Source: Reichenbachiella faecimaris (GTDB lineage: Bacteria; Bacteroidota; Bacteroidia; Cytophagales; Cyclobacteriaceae). From it: a DNA stretch of 64,000 nt. The stretch is from the NCBI RefSeq assembly GCF_900176375.1, contig NZ_FWYF01000001.1:806001-870000 (forward strand). The letters are read 5' to 3'. The notes beneath the pieces were generated by a model. The model searched no databases and was not told the DNA's origin. It worked only from the letters and a program-made list of their open reading frames with translations. The translations under genes were made by a program, and so were the position numbers. Within the stretch, counting starts at the first letter, position 1. Each line of letters opens with the position of its first letter. Below are positions 45,435 to 54,470 of the stretch, one piece after another.

Positions 45435-46634
45435 ATGCAAAAGACAATCATTGGAATGATTTTTCATGGCGAGTACCCTACTCATCCCAGGATAGAAAAT
45501 CAGGCGCTACATCTGATCTCAGAGGGTGCAGAAATCCATCTTTTCTGTGTCACTTATCAAAAAAAGAAAGCTGGCATGGTTGTGCACAAGGGCATCAATG
45601 TGCATCGCACCTATCTACCTAACTGGATGTACAAGCTGTCTGCACTTGCCTATACTTTCCCGCTTTACCATCGTCTGATGAGCTCACACCTCAAGCAATT
45701 TATACAGAACAGTAAAGCGCAGACATTACACCTTCACAATATGAATTTGGCTCAACCAGTTTTTGACATCAACCAATCCGCAAAACTGCCTATCGTACTG
45801 GATCTGCATGAAAATGTACCTGAAATCATGAAGCTCTATCCACATCTACAAAAAGGGCTAGGTAAATTTCTAATCAATCCAGTCGTTTGGAAAAAGAAAG
45901 AGCAAGAATTTATCAAACGATCAGCTGCTATCATTGTGGTGACAAATGAAGCCAAGGAAGAGGTCTTGTCCCGTGTGGAAATAGATGATAGCAAAATACT
46001 TGTACTCCCCAATTTCACAGATGATTCCTTCATCAAACCCGAATACGACAAATCTCTTGCTGCTAGATTCAAGAGTAAATTCAATATGCTCTATATCGGA
46101 GATACAGGAGTCAGAAGAGGATTAGAATCAGTTATGAAAGCCATCCCGCTATTGATCAATGACATTTCAAACCTCAACTTGATCATTGTGGGGTCCAGCA
46201 GCAATGACGAAAACCTTAGAGTTTTAATGCAAAAAGAAGGCGTTGAAAATTTCGTCTCTGTAGAAGGCTGGCAATCTGAAAATCTTTTAGCCGATTATGT
46301 AAATGTCGCACATGTAGGCCTCTGCCCTATCCTTAGAAATTTACACCACGACACCACGTATGCTAACAAATTATTTCAATATGCCAGACTTGGAAAACCA
46401 ATACTGGCAAGCAATAGTACTGCTCAGAAAAATCTAATAGAAAGTGAATCATGGGGCCTTATTCACGAGGCCAATGATCCAGAAGACTTCGCTAAGCAAC
46501 TCAAAAAATTGTATTTAGATGAAACTTTACGAACTCAACTGGGGCAAAACGCAGCCAAATCCATTCGCAAAAAATTCAACTATTCATCCAGTGAATTTGG
46601 TATAGAATTTTACCAAGAATTAAACCTGAGGTAG
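45435..46634 (+). CDS. Family 4 glycosyltransferase
   Basis: 399 aa, GT-B fold. Seen: LHLHNMNLAQPVF, LDLHENVPEI, LVLPNFTDDSF-like motif, LYIGDTGVRRGLESVMKAI, NLIIVGSSSNDE and CPILRNLHHDTTYANKLFQYARLGKPILASNS (in parts). It is missing the strict EX7E Glu pair (ANKLFQYARLGKP). It probably adds a sugar to a surface glycan with the preceding CDP-glycerol transferase-like protein. The last 15 nt overlap the convergent YfhO gene. Confidence 0.85.
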   Translation: MQKTIIGMIFHGEYPTHPRIENQALHLISEGAEIHLFCVTYQKKKAGMVVHKGINVHRTYLPNWMYKLSALAYTFPLYHRLMSSHLKQFIQNSKAQTLHLHNMNLAQPVFDINQSAKLPIVLDLHENVPEIMKLYPHLQKGLGKFLINPVVWKKKEQEFIKRSAAIIVVTNEAKEEVLSRVEIDDSKILVLPNFTDDSFIKPEYDKSLAARFKSKFNMLYIGDTGVRRGLESVMKAIPLLINDISNLNLIIVGSSSNDENLRVLMQKEGVENFVSVEGWQSENLLADYVNVAHVGLCPILRNLHHDTTYANKLFQYARLGKPILASNSTAQKNLIESESWGLIHEANDPEDFAKQLKKLYLDETLRTQLGQNAAKSIRKKFNYSSSEFGIEFYQELNLR

Positions 46635-49079
46635 TACTTCCTTTTTAACAAAAGAATACCCAATAGCACCTATCAACAATAGAATCAATAGACTGCTGGA
46701 TACTAAAGTGACCGTATTTCCTATAGTATAGGATGCTGGTTCAAATCTAAACTCAATCACATGCTCACCTTCCGGTATTTCCAAAGCTCTTAATATATAA
46801 TTGACTCTTAAGATTCCAGCCTCTTCCCCATCAATTGTGGCTATCCAACCTTCAGGGTAAAAGACTTCTGAAAAAACACCAATTCCATAGCTCGAATTGC
46901 TAGCAGAGTATTTTAGATAGTTTGGTTTGTATTCCAGCAATTTAATTTGGCCATCAGCAGAAGGTACTTGATCTGAAATAGAAAATTTAGATTCATCTAT
47001 AACAGCAGATTTTTTTGTGTCAATCTGCCCTACTGCATTGATCTCTTCGTCTGCACTAGTGACTTCGATAATATCTTGAACAAACCAAGCATTCCCGTTA
47101 GCTGTAGAGTTAGGTAAAACAGCGTTTGCGGAAGCCCCTGCAATGAAGTATTTCGTATTCAGCATATTAAGAACGCCAATCTCGCCAAAATCAAAAGACC
47201 CACTTTGCAAAGCTGAAATGATCTGAGACTGCTCTGGTGCTATGGCCCTTTCTATCAACTCTTGATAACGCCCTAGCTTTGCTCCGTGATAGCCGCCAAT
47301 GGACTTATGATGATAGGAGGTTTTTGCGTCATTGAATGGATTGAGCAAATTCATTACTCTATAGTCAGTATCTTTATCCTGCAAAATCTTTTTATCAGCC
47401 TCAGTCAACTGAAATTCTGACTGGCGAGACTTTCTTACGAATGTATCTGAGTTGATGAAACGCTTGGATATGCCAAACATATCAACGAAAACAAAAAGGA
47501 TAAGCAAGGTGTACGCTATTCCTTTGGATAACTTTTCTTTAAGCAATGCCAAAATCACACCAGCAAATAGTAGTACAAAGATCAAACTGCGCAAAGCATC
47601 CATTCTGAGCAAAGAAGCCCTATCTGCTCGCAAGGCATTCAGATACCAATCTGGGTAATTCGCCAATTGTGCATCTACAGCTCCTCTGTAACTTCCCATA
47701 CCTGCAAATAAGACGCATAGCAATGCAAAACCAGCTACACCTCCAATGGCCATGAGTAATTTCTTCTGAGTTTGTTTATTGAAGTCAGATGACAACAATT
47801 TTTCCAATCCCAAGAATCCTCCCAAAATCATGGCAAACACTGCAATGATAATCGCAAAAGTCACTGATCTAAACTTGCTGTACCCTGGGAGGTAATCAAA
47901 TATGAAATAATTCAAACTGAAATTACTTCCCCAGCTCAATACAAGTGCAAAAATGACCAATCCCCCTAACCAAATTCTGTACTTAGCCTCTAGCAAAATC
48001 ATCCCTAGAACGAACAAAAACACCACAATGGCTCCTGCATAATAAGGAGCAGTGAGTGGTTGATCACCCCAATAGGCTGGTGCGGCCGAAACTTGCTGTT
48101 TGATCTGCTGTCTATTAGCTCCATTCTTTTTTAGCGCTTCCTCCAGATTAGAATTCTTACCTAAATCCTCTCTGGCAGATCCTCCATAAAAATTGGGGAT
48201 GAATAGAAACAATGGCTCAAAAATGCCATTGCTGTATTGAAAGGCATAGTCTGTATCCAGGCCAGCTTTAGCTTCAACCCCTCCTACTTCTGTCAATTCA
48301 GATTTACCACGAATCGAATACTTACTATATTCCATGGTGGTAATCAATGATCCAAAATTGGCTCCAACTGCTAAAAGTGCAGCCACAACTAATATGACAC
48401 TGGTCTTCGCAAAATCAGGAAACGTCTTTTCTTTTATGGCAGAGACCAGCTGCATGATCCCATAGGCAAGCACGATGAGCAATAGATAGTAGGTGATTTG
48501 AAGGTGATTAGGACGAAGGTGTATGGCCAGTCCTATGGAAGTAACCACAAATCCCCAAATTCTATTGCCTTTGAAGGCCAAATGAATCCCTGCCATCACC
48601 AATGGCATAGTAGACACAGCAGAGATTTTGGAGTTGTGTCCGGCCATTAGGCCAATAATAGAAAAGGCTGTAAATCCATAGGCCAGCCCTCCTGCAATCG
48701 CCAACCATGATCGCACGCCCATGACCAACAACAATAGGTAACACGAAAGGCAACTCACGAAAATTGTTGACATTGGGTAGGTCAAAAATAGCCCATACAG
48801 TCGATGTACATACTTCATTAAATCACCTGAAAACCTGACATTAATGAGATACCCAGGCATTCCACTAAACATGGAATTGGTCCAGAGACCTTCTTCTCCT
48901 GTCTTTTCTCTATAATCAATCAGTTCCTTAGCTCCTCCCTCCCATTGTGTAATGTCGTGTTGTGGCAGCGTTTTTCCTTCAAAAAATACTGGAGCGAAAA
49001 ACAAAACGGTGGCTAAACAAAAAATAGCAATAGCTACTGCATGTGGCAAAAGGTCTTTCTTAAAATTGAGATTTAGCAT
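46620..49079 (-). CDS. YfhO-family polytopic membrane protein
   Basis: 819 aa with a signal/first TM near residues 12-32 and about 12-14 more TM segments. It has the loop strings FFEGKTLPQHDITQWEGGAKELIDYRE (in parts), MNLLNPFNDAKTSYHHKSIGGYHGAK and EVFYPEGWIATIDGEEA. The C-terminal beta domain and last TM match the YfhO family, GT-C-like proteins that can add sugars to surface or membrane polymers using lipid-linked donors. The acceptor is unknown. It is convergent with the GT4 gene. Confidence 0.85.
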   Translation of the reverse strand: MLNLNFKKDLLPHAVAIAIFCLATVLFFAPVFFEGKTLPQHDITQWEGGAKELIDYREKTGEEGLWTNSMFSGMPGYLINVRFSGDLMKYVHRLYGLFLTYPMSTIFVSCLSCYLLLLVMGVRSWLAIAGGLAYGFTAFSIIGLMAGHNSKISAVSTMPLVMAGIHLAFKGNRIWGFVVTSIGLAIHLRPNHLQITYYLLLIVLAYGIMQLVSAIKEKTFPDFAKTSVILVVAALLAVGANFGSLITTMEYSKYSIRGKSELTEVGGVEAKAGLDTDYAFQYSNGIFEPLFLFIPNFYGGSAREDLGKNSNLEEALKKNGANRQQIKQQVSAAPAYWGDQPLTAPYYAGAIVVFLFVLGMILLEAKYRIWLGGLVIFALVLSWGSNFSLNYFIFDYLPGYSKFRSVTFAIIIAVFAMILGGFLGLEKLLSSDFNKQTQKKLLMAIGGVAGFALLCVLFAGMGSYRGAVDAQLANYPDWYLNALRADRASLLRMDALRSLIFVLLFAGVILALLKEKLSKGIAYTLLILFVFVDMFGISKRFINSDTFVRKSRQSEFQLTEADKKILQDKDTDYRVMNLLNPFNDAKTSYHHKSIGGYHGAKLGRYQELIERAIAPEQSQIISALQSGSFDFGEIGVLNMLNTKYFIAGASANAVLPNSTANGNAWFVQDIIEVTSADEEINAVGQIDTKKSAVIDESKFSISDQVPSADGQIKLLEYKPNYLKYSASNSSYGIGVFSEVFYPEGWIATIDGEEAGILRVNYILRALEIPEGEHVIEFRFEPASYTIGNTVTLVSSSLLILLLIGAIGYSFVKKEVLPQV

Positions 49080-49144
49080 AAATCTAATGAAGTGCTGGGT
49101 TCTAAATATTCTAAAGGTAATATTAGCTCAAATGAATCTAAATA

Positions 49145-50236
49145 CTATTTCAAGGCTTGAATTAATCGTTCAATATCCTTTTCATTGTTGTAAAAATAAA
49201 TACCCAAACGGATCAACCCGTGGCGATGCGTGAAAGCTACATTCGCAGCACGAAGTGCCTTTACTCGCGCTTCACTACCCTCAATCATTAAAATGTTTGA
49301 ACTCATAGGAGTGGGTGTGATTAGTTCAATATCAATACGAGACAATTCATCAACCAAGCACGCATGCAACTCCTTGGTTCTTGTTTGAATATTTTCAAAA
49401 CCTATTTCCAACAACTCATGAAGTGACTGATGCAAGGCGAAAACCTGTTGCGTTTTGACATGACCCAACTCGAAACGTCTGACCCCAGAAACATAATTAT
49501 CAACGTCTTTCACATCCTCTTTCCCATCAACTATTGAACAGTGGCCTGCCACTTCAAATGGGTATTTTTCCTCGAAGTGTTGCCTGGCGATAGCTACTCC
49601 AGTGCCATATCCCGCCAACAACCACTTGTAGCAGGTAGCCAAAAATACATCTATATAAACCTCACTTAAATCAAGCTCATGCGGGCCTAAGCCCTGGGTT
49701 CCATCCACTATAAAAATCGCCCCATACTTTTTGCACATGTCTCCTATGACTTTCAAGTCAAAGATCAGCCCAGAGTTGTACATTACCCAACTCAAGACCA
49801 GCACTTCAGCCCCACGCTTGAGTTGCTCTTCAATTTTGTCTAATGGATAATTATATCCTTCTCGCGCGATCCATTCAATGTTACATTTTCGCCCAACCCA
49901 AGGGGCGGTTACAGAAGGAAAATCCTGATCCAACAGCACAATTTTTTTATCTGACAATCTATCAGCCAAATGTACCATTGCCGTACTGACATCCCCAATT
50001 AGTGCAGCATGATGATGCTTTGCATTGGTCACCTCCAATATCTTTTCTCGAATATCTTCTGACTTCTCAATAGTCTCAGCATACAGGGTATTGCCCTGAG
50101 TTTGAAGACTTTTTATGCAATCCATTTGTTTCTCCACAGTAGCATCTGACATTGCCCCAAAATAGGGTGTTTCAAAAAATACTTTTTCGTTGGGTAGTTG
50201 ATAGTTAGCCCTAATCTGATTCCAGTCTACTCTCAT
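49145..50236 (-). CDS. PLP-dependent class V aminotransferase / cysteine desulfurase-like enzyme
   Basis: 363 aa, cytoplasmic. PLP-binding Lys in CYKWLLAGYGTG, DGTQGLGPHELDL for the cofactor Asp and ring stacking, and VLSWVMYNSGLIFDL. The C-terminus ends in IRLGIYFYNNEKDIERLI, as in NifS/kynureninase-like members. There is no catalytic Cys loop typical of NifS, so desulfurase activity is unlikely. The substrate is not known. Confidence 0.85.
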   Translation of the reverse strand: MRVDWNQIRANYQLPNEKVFFETPYFGAMSDATVEKQMDCIKSLQTQGNTLYAETIEKSEDIREKILEVTNAKHHHAALIGDVSTAMVHLADRLSDKKIVLLDQDFPSVTAPWVGRKCNIEWIAREGYNYPLDKIEEQLKRGAEVLVLSWVMYNSGLIFDLKVIGDMCKKYGAIFIVDGTQGLGPHELDLSEVYIDVFLATCYKWLLAGYGTGVAIARQHFEEKYPFEVAGHCSIVDGKEDVKDVDNYVSGVRRFELGHVKTQQVFALHQSLHELLEIGFENIQTRTKELHACLVDELSRIDIELITPTPMSSNILMIEGSEARVKALRAANVAFTHRHGLIRLGIYFYNNEKDIERLIQALK

Positions 50237-50372
50237 GATCTCTGCTTGTAATTTAAAGGTGGTTTATTGCCGTTGATATGGCCATTGTGGTTGTCCATCA
50301 CGAAGAAATAAATATAGCTGCTCTTTTTCTTATATTTATAATGATAAATATTAATCATCTAGATCAATAAAC

Positions 50373-50789
50373 TTGGACATCAGACTCAAAAAAAATGTGC
50401 TCGGACTGCTTGTAGCTATACTCATTTCTTGTCCACCCGTATCTCAGGTCATGGCTCAATCTTCGCTTGAAAGCAGTATGACCAGAGGCAAACTCATTTA
50501 TCGGAATGAATGCATGATTTGTCATGCGGGAAATGGAGAAGGACTGGTGAGAGCTTTTCCTCCTTTGGCCAATTCAGACTACTTTGAAGACGATATATCT
50601 AAGGCTGTAGAAGCAATATCAAACGGACTGGAAGGTGAGATTGTAGTAAATAATGAAACCTATTATGGTTTGATGGATCCAATAAAGTTATCTAATCAAG
50701 AACTAGCTGATGTACTAAACTACATTCGAAATAGCTGGGGCGGAAAGGCCACAGAATTGACGGCGAATGATATTGAAAAAATGAGATGA
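50373..50789 (+). CDS. Periplasmic cytochrome c (TTG start)
   Basis: 138 aa with a signal peptide (ends near VMAQ) and one c-type heme motif Cys47-Met-Ile-Cys50-His51. A distal Met lies in YYGLMDPIKLS, followed by LADVLNYIRNSWGG as in class I cytochromes. The only usable start is TTG 50373. The stop overlaps the XdhC gene by 4 nt (ATGA). Such cytochromes often accept electrons from xanthine-dehydrogenase-family (isoquinoline oxidoreductase type) molybdenum hydroxylases. Confidence 0.83.
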   Translation: MDIRLKKNVLGLLVAILISCPPVSQVMAQSSLESSMTRGKLIYRNECMICHAGNGEGLVRAFPPLANSDYFEDDISKAVEAISNGLEGEIVVNNETYYGLMDPIKLSNQELADVLNYIRNSWGGKATELTANDIEKMR

Positions 50790-51973
50790 AAGAATTCAAA
50801 ACCATACTAGAAGCATACCACAAAATAGATTTTAACGAACGCAAGGTGGCATTGGCGACTGTCGTTCAAGTGAAAGGTTCATCTTATCGCAGTCCTGGTG
50901 CGCGAATGCTGATGCTGGACAATGGAAGATGGGTAGGCTCTATCAGTGGTGGTTGCCTGGAAGGGGATGCGCTCAGAAAAGCTCGTCAGGTCATACTAAG
51001 TGGTGAGCCAAGAACAGTTACCTACGATACATCCAATGATGATGATAATCAGTTGGGAATCGGATTAGGCTGCAATGGTATCATAGATATTATCATAGAA
51101 CCCATTGATCCAAATCAAGAATCCAACCCCATCACGAATCTTGAGACTTTCCTAAACTATGGAGGTCTGGGAGCCAGTGCAACTGTCTTTGAATCGAGCA
51201 CTGAAAATATTCCTGTAGGCTCAAAAGTTGACCTGAATGACAAACAAGAACTGTCAGGCGCTTCAAATGAGCTGCAGCAGTTACTAATCGCAGATTTGCA
51301 TGCAGTGGTAGAAAATCAAAAACCAGAAATCAAAAGCTTTGAAATTCAAGGTGAGAAAATCAAAGTCTTTTTTGAACTGATCCAACCTGGAATAGACCTC
51401 TTGATTTTTGGAGGCGGGTTTGACGCAAAGCCTGTTACCGAACTGGCCCATGTGCTTGGCTGGAATGTGAGAGTGACCGACGAATGCGTAGCTCACTTGG
51501 TTCCAATCAACTTCCCTCTCGCTAATCAGTTGCAATCTTGCAAAAGGGAGTTTGTACAAAAAGAAATCAAAATCACACCCTTTACAGCTGTGGTTCTCAT
51601 GTCGCACAATCTGAAATATGATGAAGAAGTGATGCGCCAGATCATCAATAGTGATGCGCCATACATTGGCATTCTTGGGCCTAAGAAAAGAGCGGAAAAA
51701 ATATTCAAGACACTCAAAGACAAATATGAAATCGACATTACATCTCACCAGCTGGACAAAATCCATGCACCTATTGGATTAGACATTGGTGCTGAGACAC
51801 CAGATGAAATCGCAGTATCCATCATCAGCGAAATTCAAGCCAAATTTTCTAATCGATCTGGGGGATTCATCAAATATAGAACAGGGCCTATTCATCACAG
51901 AGATGGAAAAGAGGATCAGGTTTTTAGACAAGTATATCTTAAAAATTTCTTCCCTAAACAAAAATCCAATTAG
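50786..51973 (+). CDS. XdhC/CoxI-family molybdenum hydroxylase maturation protein
   Basis: 395 aa. The N-terminal XdhC_CoxI domain (VKGSSYRSPGARMLMLD; GSISGGCLEGD; GCNGIIDI) is followed by a C-terminal XdhC Rossmann domain (DLLIFGGGFDAKPVTELAHVLGWNVRV in parts; VLMSHNLKYDEEV; YIGILGPKKRAEK). These proteins load or sulfurate the molybdenum cofactor for xanthine-dehydrogenase-type enzymes. It lies between cytochrome c and the MobA-like gene, with a 4-nt overlap upstream. Confidence 0.9.
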   Translation: MKEFKTILEAYHKIDFNERKVALATVVQVKGSSYRSPGARMLMLDNGRWVGSISGGCLEGDALRKARQVILSGEPRTVTYDTSNDDDNQLGIGLGCNGIIDIIIEPIDPNQESNPITNLETFLNYGGLGASATVFESSTENIPVGSKVDLNDKQELSGASNELQQLLIADLHAVVENQKPEIKSFEIQGEKIKVFFELIQPGIDLLIFGGGFDAKPVTELAHVLGWNVRVTDECVAHLVPINFPLANQLQSCKREFVQKEIKITPFTAVVLMSHNLKYDEEVMRQIINSDAPYIGILGPKKRAEKIFKTLKDKYEIDITSHQLDKIHAPIGLDIGAETPDEIAVSIISEIQAKFSNRSGGFIKYRTGPIHHRDGKEDQVFRQVYLKNFFPKQKSN

Positions 51974-52553
51974 CACCTCTCCTACCATATTGATCTTGGC
52001 TGCAGGCAGCTCCAGTCGATTGGGACAACCTAAACAACTCTTGCACTTCAAAGGCAAAACACTAATCGAGAACGTGGTGAAAACAGCTTCCAGTCTATCG
52101 AATGAAGTTTTTGTAATACTTGGCAGCAGTCACGAAAAAATTGCGCCCATGGTTCCACATGCCTCTGCCAAAATAACCTACTTTGAAGAATGGCAACAAG
52201 GCATGGGCAGTACGATTTCCTTTGGTGTGCAGCAGATTCTAAACCAAGATAGATACACAAAAAATATCCTCATATTGCTTTGCGACCAGCTACATGTAAC
52301 AGAGCAAATACTTACGGAGTTGATTTTTTTTCATGAAGAATCAGATCATTTAATCACAGCCTGTGGATATGACAAATCCTATGGTGCACCTGCCATTTTC
52401 AATAGAAAAACATTTTTGGACTTGCTCAACCTCCACGGTGAGCAAGGCGCCAAGAAAGTCATTCAAAAACACTTCAAAAGCACACAAATTATCTCCTATC
52501 CAGAAGCACAGGTGGATATTGATACACCTCAGGATTTGGCACTTTTGAAATAA
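51903..52553 (+). CDS. MobA/MocA-like molybdenum cofactor nucleotidyltransferase
   Basis: 216 aa from ATG 51903, which overlaps XdhC by about 71 nt. The next good frame signal is ILILAAGSSSRLGQPKQLLHF, the nucleotide-binding start of the family; GMGSTISFGVQQIL, LLCDQLHVTEQ, GYDKSYGAPAIFNR and DIDTPQDLALL follow. It adds CMP or GMP to molybdopterin, the last cofactor step before insertion by XdhC. The true start may be a little later, as no ATG lies between 51903 and the conserved part. Confidence 0.83.
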   Translation: MEKRIRFLDKYILKISSLNKNPISTSPTILILAAGSSSRLGQPKQLLHFKGKTLIENVVKTASSLSNEVFVILGSSHEKIAPMVPHASAKITYFEEWQQGMGSTISFGVQQILNQDRYTKNILILLCDQLHVTEQILTELIFFHEESDHLITACGYDKSYGAPAIFNRKTFLDLLNLHGEQGAKKVIQKHFKSTQIISYPEAQVDIDTPQDLALLK

Positions 52554-52613
52554 AACATTTCAGTTTTACATTTTTCTTTAAATTCGATACCAAATTCTAA
52601 TAAACCCATAAAC

Positions 52614-53159
52614 ATGCGTTGGAATAGTGAAAAAGTATTAAGTCTTTCAGCACTTGTAATCAGTTTGGCAACTCTCATTACGCTGATGTACCAATCCAAA
52701 ATCATGCGTGAGCATGAAGAAAATTCTTCTTTCCCTAAGCTCGAACTTTGGAATAATAACCTGGATACTAAATACCAATTAGAACTAAAAAATACAGGAT
52801 TAGGTCCAGGGATACTTGAAGATATCAAAGTCGCATACAAAGATTCGATCTATGATCTTGACCCCAGAGGATTTGCTCGTCTTTATTTGGATACAGTAAA
52901 ATTCCCTTATTCTTTAGGAACTTCTACATTGGGCAAAGGACGAATCGTGCAACCAGGAGAAAAAATATGGCCTCTTCAAATCCTAAAAGATTCATCTTAC
53001 AAACATCCATTGATAGAAATTTTTGGTAGTGGAGAAGCAAATGTCATTATCAACTACTCATCAGTCTACAGACAACATTGGCAGATCAAAGGAATCGGCA
53101 GTATTCCTGTCTTGCTAGAAGAAGAGCCACAGGTCATCAATGAAATGTTGAAACCTTAG
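52614..53159 (+). CDS. Single-pass membrane protein of unknown function
   Basis: 181 aa. One N-terminal TM (about 10-26: LSLSALVISLATLITLMY) is followed by a beta-rich outer part (KYQLELKNTGLGPGILEDIKVAYKD). No catalytic motif and no family recognised. The last 4 nt overlap the convergent TauE-like gene. Confidence 0.7.
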   Translation: MRWNSEKVLSLSALVISLATLITLMYQSKIMREHEENSSFPKLELWNNNLDTKYQLELKNTGLGPGILEDIKVAYKDSIYDLDPRGFARLYLDTVKFPYSLGTSTLGKGRIVQPGEKIWPLQILKDSSYKHPLIEIFGSGEANVIINYSSVYRQHWQIKGIGSIPVLLEEEPQVINEMLKP

Positions 53160-53905
53160 AAAAACCAAAGTTTCACGGCCATAATCGAAACTGTCACAAT
53201 CAAGAAATAGCGAATCCATTTGTCTCCCTTGTCTACTGACCATCTGCTAGCAAACCACCCACCAATAGAAGTACCCGCAGCCAAAGTCAACCCAAGCACC
53301 CAATCCACCTGACCTTCCCAAGTGAATACTGCCAGAGCAAAAAGGGTGTAGATCAATGCCACAAAAACTTTAATGCTGTTGGTTTTCACCAAAGACAAAT
53401 GATTGATACCAGTCAGTGCAGCAATAATAATAAACCCTACTCCTGCCTGAATAAATCCACCATATATGCCTACAAAGAAAAAGGCAATGATACTCACTGT
53501 TTGACGCCCCTTGCTCATGAGCTCAACACCCTCCTCACTTTTTTTCTTAGGTTTAAATACGGTAATTGCAATGACCATCATCATAACAATAGCCAAAATC
53601 CGATTGAACAATTCGCCGCTAATATCCACAGCTATTTTTGCTCCGAGTATAGCCCCAATCAGAGCAGAAATAGATAACCAGATGGAAAAACGAAAAGAAG
53701 AAACGCCTTTGCTTTTGAACCCTCCAACAGCAAATATGTTTTGAAGAAAAATGCCTACACGATTCGTACCATTGGCCATAGCTGGAGGCAAGCCCAAAAA
53801 AATAAGTATGGGTAGTGTAAGCAGTGAACCACCACCAGCCACTACATTGATAAAACCGGCGATCAACCCAGAACCAAAGATCAATAGGTATTCATAATAC
53901 TCCAT
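53156..53905 (-). CDS. TauE/SafE-family (sulfite/sulfonate exporter-type) permease
   Basis: 249 aa, 7-8 TM segments. Family hallmarks: GFINVVAGGGSLLTLPILIFLGLPPAMANGTNRVGI (in parts) and GGFIQAGVGFIIIAAL. The substrate is not known for most members; sulfite, sulfonates or organic acids are possible. It lies 2 nt from folK on the same strand. Confidence 0.9.
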   Translation of the reverse strand: MEYYEYLLIFGSGLIAGFINVVAGGGSLLTLPILIFLGLPPAMANGTNRVGIFLQNIFAVGGFKSKGVSSFRFSIWLSISALIGAILGAKIAVDISGELFNRILAIVMMMVIAITVFKPKKKSEEGVELMSKGRQTVSIIAFFFVGIYGGFIQAGVGFIIIAALTGINHLSLVKTNSIKVFVALIYTLFALAVFTWEGQVDWVLGLTLAAGTSIGGWFASRWSVDKGDKWIRYFLIVTVSIMAVKLWFF

Positions 53906-53907
53906 GT

Positions 53908-54390
53908 CTATTCGATTTTAACCACTTCCAGTGGATCAGTACAAAGCCCCAACAAGTCCTTGTTGGTTTGGTTCATTTTTGGGTGTTTGTATTCTGGTGC
54001 TATCTCTACCAATGGCACCAAGGTAAATCTTCTATTTTGAATTTCAGGATGCGGCACAGTTAGACGCTGGCTGGTGATGACTTGATCTCCGTAATAAAGT
54101 ATGTCAATATCAATCAGGCGTTCGCCCCAATGTTCAAACCTCACTCTACCCAGATCCTTTTCTATATCCAGACATTTGCCGAGTAAAACTTCAGGACTCT
54201 GTTCGGTTTCAATAGCCAATACCTGATTCAGAAAATCATCCTGATCTTCCTTGCCCCAGGCAGAGGTTTGATAGATGGCCGACGGTTTGATGATTTTACC
54301 AATACGCGCTATTATCAATTCCCTTGCTTGTAATAAATTGTGCTTTTTGTCACCTATGTTGGTACCTAAAAGCAAGTGGCATTGGCTCAT
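53908..54390 (-). CDS. folK: 2-amino-4-hydroxy-6-hydroxymethyldihydropteridine pyrophosphokinase
   Basis: 160 aa, the usual size. HPPK motifs: LLGTNIGDKKHNL, AIYQTSAWGKEDQDDFLNQVLAIET (in parts), and the DLGRVRFEHWGERLIDIDILYYGD stretch (in parts) with the Mg-binding Asp pair, then PHPEIQNRRFTLVPLVEIAP. Transfers pyrophosphate from ATP to the pterin in folate synthesis; cytoplasmic. Confidence 0.93.
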   Translation of the reverse strand: MSQCHLLLGTNIGDKKHNLLQARELIIARIGKIIKPSAIYQTSAWGKEDQDDFLNQVLAIETEQSPEVLLGKCLDIEKDLGRVRFEHWGERLIDIDILYYGDQVITSQRLTVPHPEIQNRRFTLVPLVEIAPEYKHPKMNQTNKDLLGLCTDPLEVVKIE

Positions 54391-54431
54391 AAAATAAATT
54401 TGAATCTGAGTCAGCCTATAGCTGAAATTTA

Positions 54432-54439
54432 TAGTTTTG
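54432..54439 (+). promoter_or_regulatory. Candidate -7 element of sppA
   Basis: TAGTTTTG matches TAnnTTTG 31 nt before the ATG. No TTG lies at the right distance upstream, so the call is weak. Confidence 0.3.
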
Positions 54440-54470
54440 CAATAATAGAAAATAAAAGAAATCTAAGTCT

